Part shown: piece by piece, positions 43,678 through 52,807 of the stretch
Numbering within the stretch: the first letter of the stretch is position 1
Layout of the letters: each line of letters opens with the position of its first letter
Assembly: GCA_025360045.1 (NCBI GenBank)
Contig: JANYCY010000079.1
Span: forward strand, 97,396-161,395
Length of the DNA: 64,000 bases
Reading direction: 5' to 3'
Source: Janthinobacterium sp.
GTDB lineage: Bacteria; Pseudomonadota; Gammaproteobacteria; Burkholderiales; Chitinibacteraceae
The notes under the pieces: generated by a model
Told to the model about the DNA's origin: nothing
The model's database searches: none
Seen by the model: only the letters and a program-made list of their open reading frames with translations
Translations under genes and position numbers: made by a program

Positions 43678-44276
43678 GCTGGTTTTCCTTCTTCTTCTAA
43701 GCCTTCAACGTGGGCCACGTCATGGTGAGGCAGCTCGCCAGTGCGCATAAAGGCGGTGGCAACTTGTAAAAACCGGAAACACATCAGGCTGGTGCCCAGC
43801 GGAATTGCGCTGTAAACCATCCATGTTGGCCATTCTAGATCTGGCGTGGTTGGGCCTTCGTAGAGGTTGCCCATTACCAAACCAAAAGCATGGCTAAAGG
43901 CGTAATGCGCGCCATTGCCCCACACAAACTGCGTGCCAAGGACGGCAACAATGCCGGTAAAAAGTGCGCCAGCAAGCAGGCCAATCATGACAAAGGTGGA
44001 GCGATACTTAGGCTCTAGCCGGTTAATCATCACATCAACACCGACGTGAATGCCGGTGCGCACCCCATAGGCCGCGCCAAATTTAGCCATCCACACAAAT
44101 AAAATGATGCACAGCTCTTGAGCCCATGAAAGGTTGATGCTCAGCAGCCAGTTTTGGATGATGGGTAGATGGGCTCCGGAGGCATAGCGGTGGAGCACGG
44201 CGATAAAAATCACCAGCGTTGCCACCGCCATCAGCGAGGCAATCAGCCACTCTTCAAGGTGATCGAGTATTTTCAT
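43674..44276 (-). CDS. dctQ: TRAP transporter small permease subunit (DctQ family)
   Basis: Start 44276 is chosen for GGAG about 8 bases upstream and gives MKILDHLEEWLIASLMAVATL; the longer in-frame form has a repeat-derived extension. The 200-residue protein has four TM helices with the DctQ signature ELCIILFVWMAKFGAAYGVRTGIHVGVD. It associates with DctM. A 363-bp gap to dctP contains repeats that may tune expression. Confidence 0.92.
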   Translation of the reverse strand: MKILDHLEEWLIASLMAVATLVIFIAVLHRYASGAHLPIIQNWLLSINLSWAQELCIILFVWMAKFGAAYGVRTGIHVGVDVMINRLEPKYRSTFVMIGLLAGALFTGIVAVLGTQFVWGNGAHYAFSHAFGLVMGNLYEGPTTPDLEWPTWMVYSAIPLGTSLMCFRFLQVATAFMRTGELPHHDVAHVEGLEEEGKPA

Positions 44277-44392
44277 GAAAGTCTCCGAAGGGACGGTGGT
44301 TTTATTTAGAGGAGCTGTTTGCCCCTCGTTGGGCGGGTTTGGGGCCCGCGGCTCTATCAAACCTTGCTGCCGTTGTTTTTATTGCACGTTGA

Positions 44393-44450
44393 AGCAAAGC
44401 CAAAAAGATCAGTGCCTTCGGCACGATGGTTTTGGTACGGGAATCCCCCG
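44393..44450. repeat. Truncated copy of the large dispersed repeat
   Basis: Contains caaagccaaaaagatca, gtgccttcggcacgatggt and tttggtacggg, matching the first ~55 bases of the element at 48337-48667 (read in reverse). The rest of the element is missing. Confidence 0.7.
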
Positions 44451-44498
44451 CCGCATAAGTAGCTACATAATTTTAGGTGGCAGATCAGTGCTGCAGCT

Positions 44499-44605
44499 TC
44501 CCCCTTTGCAAAAGGGGGATTGAGGGGGATTTGTTTTTGTGTGGCTTGCTGCCGTAAATATATGTAATGCCAAATCCCCCCTGCCCCCCTTTTCAAAGGG
44601 GGAGA
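44499..44605. repeat. Inverted repeat of CCCCTTT/AAAGGGG type between dctQ and dctP
   Basis: Left arm tccccctttgcaaaaggggg plus attgagggggatttg (44499-44533) pairs with right arm caaatccccc then ccttttcaaagggggag (44571-44605). Each arm also carries a small internal hairpin. It could attenuate or stabilise the dctP transcript relative to dctQM. Confidence 0.75.
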
Positions 44606-44639
44606 ACACAATGCTGGTTCTTACCTCTCTCCAATCCCT

Positions 44640-45635
44640 TTATTCAACCGGTTTAAACGCTGTCTCTTTATAAATCTCTGCCAACAAATCCTGACCAAAG
44701 CGGGAGGCCATTTTTTGGTGGACGGGGACGAGGGCTTTGCGAAAGGCTGCGCGCTCGGCGGCGGTTGGGGTGTAGATGGTGGTTTTGCCGCTGGCTTTAA
44801 TGGCGGCCAGTGCTTTATCGGTTTCTTGCTTGGCAATCTGATTGGCGTAAGTGGAAGAGTCATTCATCGCGGTGGTGAGAATGGTGCGAATGTCTGCGGG
44901 TAGGCCTTCCCAGAATGTTTTGTTGACGATCACGGCATAGCCAAGGAAGCCGTGGCCGGTAAGAGTGAGGTGTTTTTGTACTTCAAAGGCTTTGCTGGTG
45001 TAGAGGTTGGATGGCTCTAGCTCGGTGCCGTCGACTACGCCGGTTTGTAGTGCCTGATAAACCTCAGAAAACGCCATGACCTGTGGTAGCGCGCCGAGGG
45101 TGCGCATTTCTTCGTCTAGCACTTTGGAGGATTGAATGCGCACTTTCATGCCACGTAGATCATCTGGGGTACGGATCGGCTTATTACTGGAGAAGTTTTT
45201 AAAGCCATTTTCCCAGAAGCCCAGTGCTTTAATACCCTTGCTTTCTAGCTTGGTAAACAGCTTGGCACCAATGGGCCCTTTCATGACTTTATCGACTTCG
45301 GCATAGCTATCAAAAATATAGGGCAGATCAAAAATCTCGAATTCTTTAACACCCAGCGGGCCAAATTTGGCAAGGCTAGGGGCAAGCATTTGTACTGCGC
45401 CCAATTGCAGCGCTTCCATTTCTTCTTTGTCTTTGTAAAGCTGGCTGTTTGGATAAACTTCTACTTTAACCCGGCCCTTGGTGCGCTCTTCGGCGATTTT
45501 TTTGAAGTAATCAGCAGCTTTGCCCTTGGGGGTATCGACGGCAACCACGTGGCTGAACTTGATCACGATCGGCGCTTCGGCCGCGAAAGAAGAAGTGACA
45601 GTAAGAGCCAGAATGGCCGCGAGTAAAGTACGCAT
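44640..45635 (-). CDS. dctP: TRAP transporter periplasmic substrate-binding protein (DctP family)
   Basis: The start at ATG 45635 has GGAG about 7 bases upstream; a TTG four codons further up is rejected. The 331-residue protein has a signal peptide (MRTLLAAILALTVTSSFA) and starts the mature part with PIVIKFSHVVAVDTPKG. Conserved blocks are GAVQMLAPSLAKFGPLG, MKVRIQSSKVLDEEMRTLGA and the substrate-carboxylate Arg motif in that stretch, plus VVDGTELEPSNLYTSK. It binds an organic acid, probably C4-dicarboxylate. Confidence 0.95.
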   Translation of the reverse strand: MRTLLAAILALTVTSSFAAEAPIVIKFSHVVAVDTPKGKAADYFKKIAEERTKGRVKVEVYPNSQLYKDKEEMEALQLGAVQMLAPSLAKFGPLGVKEFEIFDLPYIFDSYAEVDKVMKGPIGAKLFTKLESKGIKALGFWENGFKNFSSNKPIRTPDDLRGMKVRIQSSKVLDEEMRTLGALPQVMAFSEVYQALQTGVVDGTELEPSNLYTSKAFEVQKHLTLTGHGFLGYAVIVNKTFWEGLPADIRTILTTAMNDSSTYANQIAKQETDKALAAIKASGKTTIYTPTAAERAAFRKALVPVHQKMASRFGQDLLAEIYKETAFKPVE

Positions 45636-45710
45636 TACAATCTCCAAAGCTGTTGAATGTATTGAGGATTGTTGATCAGGATTCAGGCGCTTTCAATTGT
45701 GGTTGTTACG

Positions 45711-45728
45711 ACTGTGGTAAACCACAGT
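45711..45728. promoter_or_regulatory. Palindromic operator candidate between dctP and the sensor kinase gene
   Basis: actgtggtaaaccacagt has two perfect 8-bp arms around a central aa. It lies 33 bp before the kinase ATG and 76 bp before dctP, in the divergent promoter region, and is a natural candidate site for the response regulator encoded next door. Confidence 0.5.
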
Positions 45729-45761
45729 AAGTCTAAAATTGCACTGTGCTAACATTGGGGT

Positions 45762-47660
45762 ATGCGTTTGCTTACTACTCTTTCACGCCGTCTGAGTGCT
45801 CATCCTTGGTTTTTGCCAAGGTTGGCCTTGGTCTTGTTTCTGGCCACGGTACTGGGCTTATTCGCCTATTTGCGCCACGGCGAGCGTGAAGAAGCGCGGC
45901 TGGTGCTGATTAATGATGTGCTGTGGGTAGAGCAAAACTTGCGTTTTGTATTGGGGCAATCGGAAGAACGCTTGGCCGCACTATTAGAGCAATCTCGTGA
46001 TGGCAGCTTAAGCGAGGCCGAGTTTCGTGGCCGTGCTCGTTTGATTATTGGCGCAAATTCTGCGATTACCGGTATTCAGCTGCGTACTAAAAATCAGAGT
46101 TTTAGTTATGGTCAGCATTTATCCGCCGAGGTTACCCGTGAGCCGATTGCCTTGGCGCAGGGGATAGGGCGGCCTAGCTATACCGTGCCGCTTTACCCTA
46201 AGGGAATGATTGCGCTGATTCTGGCCGAGCATGATTTTGAGCTGGTGGCATCGATTGCGCTACCGCAGTTATTGCAGCAACAAGTTCCCTGGTGGTTTGC
46301 TTATAAATACCGGCTGGCGATGATTGATGCGGATGGTCGAGAAGTGGCCAGTAAATCAAAAATTGAGGCCGACGATACCAATCTCAGCTACCAGCTGCCC
46401 TTTGATTTAGTCAGCAGTGGCTTACTACTGCGCATCACGGCTTACCGCCATCCAACCGGCCTTGTACAAAAGCTGCTCACTGCCAGCGTGATGGGGCTGG
46501 CCTTGATCGTATTGTTTAGTTGGTGGCGTTTGCGCCGTCAGATGCAGGCACGATTATTGGCTGAAAATGCGCTGAGGGAAGAGCACGCTTTTCGCACCGC
46601 TATGGAAGACTCGCTTTCGGTAGGGATGCGCGCACGTGATATGGATGGGCGCATTGTGTATGTAAACCCCGCCTTTTGCGGCATGGTCGGTTACACCGCC
46701 GAAGAGCTAATTGGCGCGCTACCGCCTTATCCCTATTGGAATCCAGAAGATATCGCTGGGCATCAGGCGCAAAACGAGATTGTGCTCAGCGGCCGTGCGC
46801 CACACGATGGATTTGAATCGATGGTGCGCCATCGTGATGGGCCTTTGGTGGCGACTCGTGTTTACACCACGCCGCTTATCGATGCCACCGGCAAGCAGCG
46901 CGGCTGGATGAGCTCGGTGGTCGATATCACCGCCTTAAAAGCTGCCGAAGCAAGGGAGCGCGAGCAGGAAGAAATGCTGCGCCACACCGGCAAGCTGATC
47001 ACCATGGGTGAGATGGCCTCCACCTTGGCACATGAGTTGAACCAACCGCTGATGGCAATGAGCAATTACGCCAGCGCAGCCCGTCAGTTTGCTAATCAGA
47101 ATAATCATGAAATGCTGGATTCAACCTTAAGCAAAATTGCTGGCCAAGCACAGCGTGCCGCCGCCGTAGTGAAGCGTATCCGCGAATTTGTACAAAAACG
47201 CACCCCACATTGCGAGCCTTGTGATCTCAATCATATTGCCAGCAATGCCTTTGAATTGATTGATGCCAGTGCGCGTAGCCAAGGCGTGCGGCTGCATTTT
47301 AATTTGGGTGGTGCCTTGCCGCTGATTCATGCTGATGAAGTTTTGCTTGGGCAAGTGGTGCTGAATTTATTGCGTAACGCCTTGGATGCCAGCGGCGAGC
47401 AGCCACAAAGCCGTCGGGATGTATGGCTGGCTACGTATTGCGACGAGACGACGGTTTATTTATCGGTCTGTGATCGAGGCTCAGGCATTGCGCCTGAAGT
47501 GGCCAGCCGCTTATTTGATGCGTTTTTCACCACCAAATCGCTGGGAATGGGGATTGGCTTGAATATTTGCCGCTCTATTTTAGAGCAGCATCATGGCAAA
47601 CTATGGTTTGAAGCCCATCCACAGGGCGGCACCTATTTTTATATGAGTCTTCCACGATGA
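45762..47660 (+). CDS. DctB-type sensor histidine kinase with PAS domain
   Basis: This 632-residue inner-membrane kinase has TM1 (~20-37), a periplasmic sensor domain (~40-235), TM2 (~238-254), a PAS domain (~275-395), a HisKA domain with His424 in TLAHELNQPL, and a HATPase with VLNLLRNALDAS (N box), CDRGSGIAPE (G1) and SLGMGIGLNICRS (G2). It is divergent from the TRAP operon and overlaps the response regulator gene by 4 bp. It probably senses the organic acid imported by DctPQM. Confidence 0.92.
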   Translation: MRLLTTLSRRLSAHPWFLPRLALVLFLATVLGLFAYLRHGEREEARLVLINDVLWVEQNLRFVLGQSEERLAALLEQSRDGSLSEAEFRGRARLIIGANSAITGIQLRTKNQSFSYGQHLSAEVTREPIALAQGIGRPSYTVPLYPKGMIALILAEHDFELVASIALPQLLQQQVPWWFAYKYRLAMIDADGREVASKSKIEADDTNLSYQLPFDLVSSGLLLRITAYRHPTGLVQKLLTASVMGLALIVLFSWWRLRRQMQARLLAENALREEHAFRTAMEDSLSVGMRARDMDGRIVYVNPAFCGMVGYTAEELIGALPPYPYWNPEDIAGHQAQNEIVLSGRAPHDGFESMVRHRDGPLVATRVYTTPLIDATGKQRGWMSSVVDITALKAAEAREREQEEMLRHTGKLITMGEMASTLAHELNQPLMAMSNYASAARQFANQNNHEMLDSTLSKIAGQAQRAAAVVKRIREFVQKRTPHCEPCDLNHIASNAFELIDASARSQGVRLHFNLGGALPLIHADEVLLGQVVLNLLRNALDASGEQPQSRRDVWLATYCDETTVYLSVCDRGSGIAPEVASRLFDAFFTTKSLGMGIGLNICRSILEQHHGKLWFEAHPQGGTYFYMSLPR

Positions 47661-48250
47661 AAACAGTTTATTTGGTTGATGACGATATTGCCGTGCGTGA
47701 TTCGCTTGGCCTGTTATTGCTTTCCCATGGCTATACCGTGCATGCCTTTGAAGGCGGCGAGGAATTCCTTGCCGCCATCGATGCCCGCAGCGAAGGCGTG
47801 GTGCTGCTTGATGTACGCATGCCGGGGCTGAGCGGGCCGGACGTGTTTAAGCAGATGTATGAACTAGGTAGCGAGCTAATCGTGTTGTTTTTATCCGGCC
47901 ACGGCGATATTCCGATGGCGGTGCAGGCGATACGGCAGGGCGCTTTTGATTTCTTAGAAAAACCCTGCAGTGAAAAACAATTACTCGAGCGGATTAACGA
48001 CGCGCTGGAAGTGGCGATTGGCCGCCAGTCTGTGCGCGGTAATCAGCAATTATTAGAAAAGCGCCTCGGCTCGATTACACCGCGCGAGCGCGAGGTGATG
48101 GATTGGATTTTACAGGGCAAGCTCAACAAACAAATCGCCGACGAAATGCAAATCGCCATCCGTACCGTAGAAGTCCACCGCGCCAACGTCTTCGCCAAAA
48201 TGGGTGTGCGCTCGGCGCTGGATTTAGCGCAGTTGTTGCAGGGAAATTGA
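47657..48250 (+). CDS. FixJ/NarL-type response regulator
   Basis: This 197-residue protein has a receiver domain with VDDD (8-11 region), the phosphoacceptor Asp in VLLDVRMPGLSG, Thr/Ser and Lys in LSGHGD and EKPCSEK, and a C-terminal LuxR HTH (ITPREREVMDWILQGKLNKQ, RTVEVHRANVFAKMG). It lacks a sigma54 AAA+ domain, unlike classical DctD. It likely controls the adjacent TRAP operon. Confidence 0.93.
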   Translation: MKTVYLVDDDIAVRDSLGLLLLSHGYTVHAFEGGEEFLAAIDARSEGVVLLDVRMPGLSGPDVFKQMYELGSELIVLFLSGHGDIPMAVQAIRQGAFDFLEKPCSEKQLLERINDALEVAIGRQSVRGNQQLLEKRLGSITPREREVMDWILQGKLNKQIADEMQIAIRTVEVHRANVFAKMGVRSALDLAQLLQGN

Positions 48251-48284
48251 TGGCAATCCGATCAACTTAGGTGAAATGTTTTTC

Positions 48285-48336
48285 CTAGGGCGGGAGCAAC
48301 CCGCGAGCCATGCTGAAAAATACGCGGGTTGCACCC
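48285..48336. repeat. REP-like element GTAGGGCGGG (copy 4), left part, split by a MITE
   Basis: Left part cctagggcgggagcaacccg ... tacgcgggttgcaccc. The missing right end (gcactacga) lies at 48677-48686 after the inserted element, so the two halves join cleanly if the insert is removed. Confidence 0.8.
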
Positions 48337-48667
48337 CATATGCGCTAACCAAATTGTTTTTTCATTGCAAACAGCGAAAAAGCATAACAACCACGCTCTT
48401 TGCATAGGGCTTTTTAAAGTCCCCTTGAAGCACGCCGAAGCGAGGAACAAGCGGGCGGGGTTTCGGCGAGGACTGTTTGAGCGAAGCGAGTTCCGCAGCC
48501 GCCGCTCGATTGTCCGCAGTGAGGGGTTTCGTGCTGGTCGGGGCGGCCTTCTTTGGCTTCGTTTCTTGGCCGTTCAAGAAAGGAAGGCCCCCGCGGAGGC
48601 CAACCGCACCAAAATCAACGTGCCGAAGGCACTAAAAAGGTCTTTTTGACTTTGGTTAGCGCATATG
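48337..48667. mobile_element. 331-bp MITE-like insertion with perfect TIRs and an 11-bp target duplication
   Basis: The left end catatgcgctaaccaaa (48337-48353) and right end tttggttagcgcatatg (48651-48667) are perfect 17-bp inverted repeats. The direct repeat gggttgcaccc flanks it at 48326-48336 and 48668-48678. Inside is a copy of the large dispersed repeat (reverse of 39780-40015), with the UUCG hairpin and the caagaaa/tttcttg hairpin. It encodes no transposase. Together with flanking sequence this accounts for the 48251-48760 gene-free stretch. Confidence 0.85.
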
Positions 48668-48760
48668 GGGTTGCACCCGCACTACGATGATTCAATCTTT
48701 GTCATTGCGCGGCTGAGCCATGACAGCTAGCTAAATTGATAGGGAGAGGGTGGATAAAGC

Positions 48761-48791
48761 AAAAAATCCAGCGAAGATCGCTGGATTTTTT
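48761..48791 (-). terminator. Terminator of the PEP-CTERM protein gene
   Basis: A 14-bp perfect stem (aaaaaatccagcga / tcgctggatttttt) lies 16 bases after the minus-strand stop and gives a U6 tail in that direction. It is symmetrical and could work on both strands. Confidence 0.9.
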
Positions 48792-48806
48792 GCTGAGTGC
48801 GCAAGA

Positions 48807-49412
48807 TTAAGCGGTCATTACTTTACGACGGCGTGAAGCAAATAAACCCACTAAACCTAAGCCCATCAAGGCATAGGTTTCTGGCTCTGGAACAGGTGAT
48901 ACATCGGCGTTAAGGGTATTTAAAGCAAATAACCAGTCATCGCTGCCACTGCTATTGTTGTTAAAACGTAAGTCTGCAATACCTGTGGCAGCTAAGGAGA
49001 AGGAACCGCCAGCGCCTATATTGCCGGTTTCTAGCACCGAGCCTAAAGCATCATAGGCCGTATAAAAGGTCGCTCCACGGCCAGTACTTTCACTTCCATA
49101 GTTATCGAAAGTGAAGTTCACCAGATTGGCCAAGCCGGTAAATTTTAAGTCCAAAATTGAGCCGGTGGGGTATTGGCCCGTTGTGCTATTGGTCAGGCCT
49201 TTTTTGCCCCAGCCTGTTGCATCAATGGCAGCAGCACCCGATGGACCAGGGCCACCTAGTACGGCAAAAGTAACACCCGCTATTTGATTTGAAATTTGAG
49301 TGCCGGCTGCGTAGCTACTAAAGTCGACATTGATCATGGCTGCAAATGAGCTAGATGAGAAGGCGATTGCGCTGGCGAAAAGAATTGAATGTGTAATGGT
49401 TTTCAGCTTCAT
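48807..49412 (-). CDS. PEP-CTERM sorting domain protein
   Basis: This 201-residue protein has a signal peptide (MKLKTITHSILFASAIAFSS to SFAA, ~25). The beta-rich body contains a GLANLVNFTFDNYGSE region like many PEP-CTERM exported proteins. The C-terminus has VPEPETYALMGLGLVGLFAS followed by RRRK, the PEP motif, TM helix and basic tail recognised by exosortase. It is expected to be processed to the outer surface or exopolysaccharide matrix. The exosortase is not in the window. Confidence 0.88.
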   Translation of the reverse strand: MKLKTITHSILFASAIAFSSSSFAAMINVDFSSYAAGTQISNQIAGVTFAVLGGPGPSGAAAIDATGWGKKGLTNSTTGQYPTGSILDLKFTGLANLVNFTFDNYGSESTGRGATFYTAYDALGSVLETGNIGAGGSFSLAATGIADLRFNNNSSGSDDWLFALNTLNADVSPVPEPETYALMGLGLVGLFASRRRKVMTA

Positions 49413-49740
49413 GGATAGCTACCCCTGTTTATATTGTTGATCAAACAAAATGATCTGAAAATAGTCCAAGCCCTTGTATCGGCTACATAAAATATCTTCT
49501 ATATATGTAGGATAAATATACATGAAGCTTTCTTTGAAATATAAAATAGAGTCAGGAAATTAGCGGTTAATGTTATGCTAATCACCTATTTAGAGGTAAA
49601 TACTTAAGGAAAAGCTATGTAATACACCACTTTTTAAGGATTAAACTTTTGCTATCCCTTTGTTTTTTTACAACAAGTAGTAAAAAGTACGATTAAATTT
49701 TGGAGCTACTTTGGGCAAAAGCGCCTTATTTTGGGCAGCA
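49413..49740. other. Gene-free AT-rich region upstream of the PEP-CTERM gene
   Basis: About 330 bp with no open frame worth calling. It should hold the minus-strand promoter for the PEP-CTERM protein, but I could not identify convincing -35/-10 boxes or a repeat element. Confidence 0.5.
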
Positions 49741-49775
49741 AAAAAAATGGCTTCAAAGGGGAGACCTTTGAAGCC
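49741..49775 (-). terminator. Rho-independent terminator of mgtA
   Basis: An 11-bp perfect stem (ggcttcaaagg / cctttgaagcc) with loop ggaga is followed on the minus strand by eight T residues. It lies 32-66 bases after the mgtA stop. Confidence 0.92.
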
Positions 49776-49806
49776 GTGAAGTGATTATTTTGAAATACTT
49801 ACATCT

Positions 49807-52470
49807 TTAAAACCACACCCCAAAGCGGCGGATGTAGATGGTTTTTACCAGTTGCGCCAGCATCATATAGCCCAACATCGTTGCGGCCAGCCAGTACCAG
49901 TAGGATGAATCGAGCGAGACAAAGCCGATTGATTCTGCCAGTGGCGAGAAGGGTAGCCAGCAGCCGATGGCAACGGCGACCACGGTTGAGATCATCACCG
50001 GCAGCGAGGCGCGGCTTTGGATAAACGGAATCTTGCGAGTGCGTAGCATATGCACCACCAAGGTTTGCGATACCAAGCCAACAATAAACCAGCCTGAATT
50101 CATAATGCTCTGGCCACCGCCGTCGGCGTAATACGCGGCCCCGGCACCAAATACCGTCCACATCAGGATGTAGGTGGTGATATCAAATACCGATGAAGTG
50201 GGGCCTAGCCAGACCATAAAGCGGCGGATATTACCGGCTTCCCATTTACGCGGTTTTTTCAGGAATTCCTTATCCATTTTGTCCCAAGGCAAGACCAGCT
50301 GGGAGATATCGTAAATCAGGTTTTGGATCAGCAAATGCATGGCCAGCATCGGCTCCCAAGGCAGCCAAGCTGAGGCGACCAGCACCGAAAACACATTGCC
50401 GAAGTTAGAGCTGGCGGTGATATTCAGGTATTTCAGAATATTGCCGAAGGTTTCTCGCCCTTTAATCACGCCTTCTTCCAGCACCATTAAGTCTTTATCC
50501 AGCAGAATAATGTCGGCAGTTTCTTTGGCGATATCGGCCCCGCTATCAACTGAAATCCCTACATCGGCATCGCGCAGTGCGGGTGCATCGTTAATCCCAT
50601 CGCCCAAAAATCCCACCGTGTGCCCATTGGCTTGCAGGGCTTTTACTACGCGTGATTTATGCATCGGGGTGAGCTTGGCAAAGACGGTGCATTCGCGCAC
50701 AGCTTGGCAGAGCGCGACATCGTCCATCGCTTCAATTTCTGGCCCCAAGAGCGGCGTGCCAGGGTTGAGCCCAACATCACGGCATACTTTGCTGGTGACA
50801 ATCGGATTATCGCCCGTCAGCACTTTGACGGTTACGCCGTATTCTTGCAGCGCTTTAATCGCGGGAGCTGCGGATGCTTTAGGCGGATCAAGAAAGGTTA
50901 AAAAGCCACGCACCACCAGATCTTTTTCATCGGCGACCTTGTACTGCTTTTGATTGCCGCTGATGGTTTTGCTGGCGACCAGTAACACGCGGAAGCCCTG
51001 AGCGTTGTAATCCTGTGTTTGTTTTAAGATGCGGGCTTTTTCTGGTTGCGTTAGCTCGCGGACGGTAGCGCCATCTTGGAAATAGGTGGATACGGCGAGC
51101 ATTTCTTCTACCGCACCTTTGGAGATCATTAGCTGCTGGGCTTTGCGATTGGCTAGCACCACGGTTAGGCGGCGGCGGATAAAATCAAAGGGTAGTTCGT
51201 CGATTTTGCTATAGCCCAAGGGCAGGTTATTCAGCTCGGTAGCACGCTCGATGACGGCAATATCCATCAAGTTTTTCATGCCGCTCTGATGCACGCTATT
51301 GAGCCAAGCAAGATGCAAAATCCCCTCATCTAGCTCGCCATCGCAATTAAAATGCTGCTCCAGAATAATTTTATCTTGCGTCAGCGTGCCGGTTTTATCG
51401 GTACATAACACATCCATTGCGCCGAAGTTTTGTACCGAATTAAGCCGCTTGACCACCACTTTGCGTCTAGCCATGGCGATTGCGCCCTTGGCTAGGTTGG
51501 CCGAAACAATCATCGGCAGCATTTCTGGCGTTAAACCCACGGCAACGGCCATGGCAAAAGTCAGCGCGGATAGCCAATCGCCCTTGGTCAGGCCATTAAT
51601 CAGAAATACCAGCGGCACCATCACCAGCATAAAGCGAATTAGTAGCCATGAAACGCTGCTTACACCGCGATCAAAACTGGTTTCTACACGCTTATGGCTG
51701 AGTACGTTTTTAGCCAAAGAGCCAAAGTAAGTATGGTTGCCGGTGGCAACAACTCGGGCGGTGGCGATGCCACTCACCACATTGGTGCCCATAAAGCAGA
51801 TATTGCTGCGATCGAGTAGGCTTTCATCGCTGCGATGACTAAGCTCAGCTGATGTCCTGTCGACCACATCGTCGCTTGATGCTGTTTGGACGGATTTTTC
51901 TGCCACATCACCCAACGTGTCGTATTTCTCGACCGGCAACGCTTCGCCGCTTAATACCGCTTGGCTCACAAATAAATCACGCGATTCTAAAAGCTCGATA
52001 TCTGCCGGAATCATATCCCCCGCTTGCAGGCAGACAATATCGCCCACCACAACTTGGCTCATAGGGACTTCTAGCTTGCGAGTTTGGCCTTTGGCAGGTT
52101 TGCGCAGCACCGTTGCGGTATTGCTGACCAGTGATTTGAGTTTTTCGGCCGATTTGCCGGTGCGATATTCCTGAAAGAAGCGTAATAAGCTGCTTAAAGT
52201 GACCATGGTGGTGAGAATAATAATGCCAACCCAGCTTTGCTCGCCTGGCTCGGAAAATTGGACGTCGGTGAGGTAGGTGATAAAGGCAAGCACCAAGAGC
52301 ACCATGACAAAGGGATTTTTAAAGGCGAGATAGAGCTGGACGAGGGCGTGAGGCGGTTTGTCGTGGGCAACCTCGTTGAGGCCGTTGCTTCTGAGTAGTT
52401 CAGCTACGGCAGCATCGCTGAGAGCATTTATTTTTGGCTGCTGGCTGGCGGTGTGATCGATATGGGTCAT
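49807..52470 (-). CDS. mgtA: Magnesium-translocating P-type ATPase (MgtA/MgtB)
   Basis: This 887-residue P3B-type ATPase has an N-terminal cation-ATPase domain, the phosphorylation motif CTDKTGTLTQDK (Asp ~355), LTGDNPIVTSKVCRDVG, the hinge GFLGDGINDAPALRDADVGISVDSG and about ten TM helices. It imports Mg2+ into the cytoplasm, usually when Mg2+ is scarce. Upstream lie a short leader ORF with a hairpin, a small MgtC-C-terminal-like gene and a structured 5' leader, all on the same strand, which suggests regulation at the RNA level. Confidence 0.95.
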   Translation of the reverse strand: MTHIDHTASQQPKINALSDAAVAELLRSNGLNEVAHDKPPHALVQLYLAFKNPFVMVLLVLAFITYLTDVQFSEPGEQSWVGIIILTTMVTLSSLLRFFQEYRTGKSAEKLKSLVSNTATVLRKPAKGQTRKLEVPMSQVVVGDIVCLQAGDMIPADIELLESRDLFVSQAVLSGEALPVEKYDTLGDVAEKSVQTASSDDVVDRTSAELSHRSDESLLDRSNICFMGTNVVSGIATARVVATGNHTYFGSLAKNVLSHKRVETSFDRGVSSVSWLLIRFMLVMVPLVFLINGLTKGDWLSALTFAMAVAVGLTPEMLPMIVSANLAKGAIAMARRKVVVKRLNSVQNFGAMDVLCTDKTGTLTQDKIILEQHFNCDGELDEGILHLAWLNSVHQSGMKNLMDIAVIERATELNNLPLGYSKIDELPFDFIRRRLTVVLANRKAQQLMISKGAVEEMLAVSTYFQDGATVRELTQPEKARILKQTQDYNAQGFRVLLVASKTISGNQKQYKVADEKDLVVRGFLTFLDPPKASAAPAIKALQEYGVTVKVLTGDNPIVTSKVCRDVGLNPGTPLLGPEIEAMDDVALCQAVRECTVFAKLTPMHKSRVVKALQANGHTVGFLGDGINDAPALRDADVGISVDSGADIAKETADIILLDKDLMVLEEGVIKGRETFGNILKYLNITASSNFGNVFSVLVASAWLPWEPMLAMHLLIQNLIYDISQLVLPWDKMDKEFLKKPRKWEAGNIRRFMVWLGPTSSVFDITTYILMWTVFGAGAAYYADGGGQSIMNSGWFIVGLVSQTLVVHMLRTRKIPFIQSRASLPVMISTVVAVAIGCWLPFSPLAESIGFVSLDSSYWYWLAATMLGYMMLAQLVKTIYIRRFGVWF

Positions 52471-52517
52471 AGGTATTTTCCTGTGCGCCAGGGCTCAGGA
52501 GGGTGCATTGCATTTAT

Positions 52518-52631
52518 TTAGGCAAAGCAATCCCCTTTCGCGCTGGCGGGGCGCTGAGAGAGTAATAGATTTAATTGGCCCGCTGAATTACCCAATGGCA
52601 ATTCAGCGAGCAATATCGGTTCGTCTGGCAT
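52518..52631 (-). CDS. Possible 37-codon leader peptide upstream of mgtA
   Basis: An ATG frame of 37 residues (begins MPDEPILLAELPLGN, ends KGDCFA) ends 47 bp before mgtA. The Shine-Dalgarno is poor (AGGGA at about -9). A 9-bp stem hairpin (cgctgaatt / aattcagcg, 52581-52608) falls within it. Enterobacterial mgtA has a leader peptide (MgtL) that couples translation to transcription; this one is not similar in sequence and the analogy is only positional. The rest of the 52471-52807 gap is AT-rich with nothing recognised. Confidence 0.3.
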   Translation of the reverse strand: MPDEPILLAELPLGNSAGQLNLLLSQRPASAKGDCFA

Positions 52632-52807
52632 TTTGGAGTCCCTACTTAGTTTCGCTATTTAAAAAATAAATATATAGTTTGGTTAAAAAATATTTAAATA
52701 TTCTGGGCGAGCAGATTCCTCTCCAGATTTAAATGGATTAATAATGGGTATGGCCGCTTAATTAATTAAGTATCGGCCATTAATAATTAAAAATGCCTAC
52801 GGCATAT

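Noticed and set aside
48329..48649. 106-codon plus-strand frame after the response regulator
   Set aside because: It runs through the REP-like element and the MITE, has no Shine-Dalgarno and reads repeat sequence.
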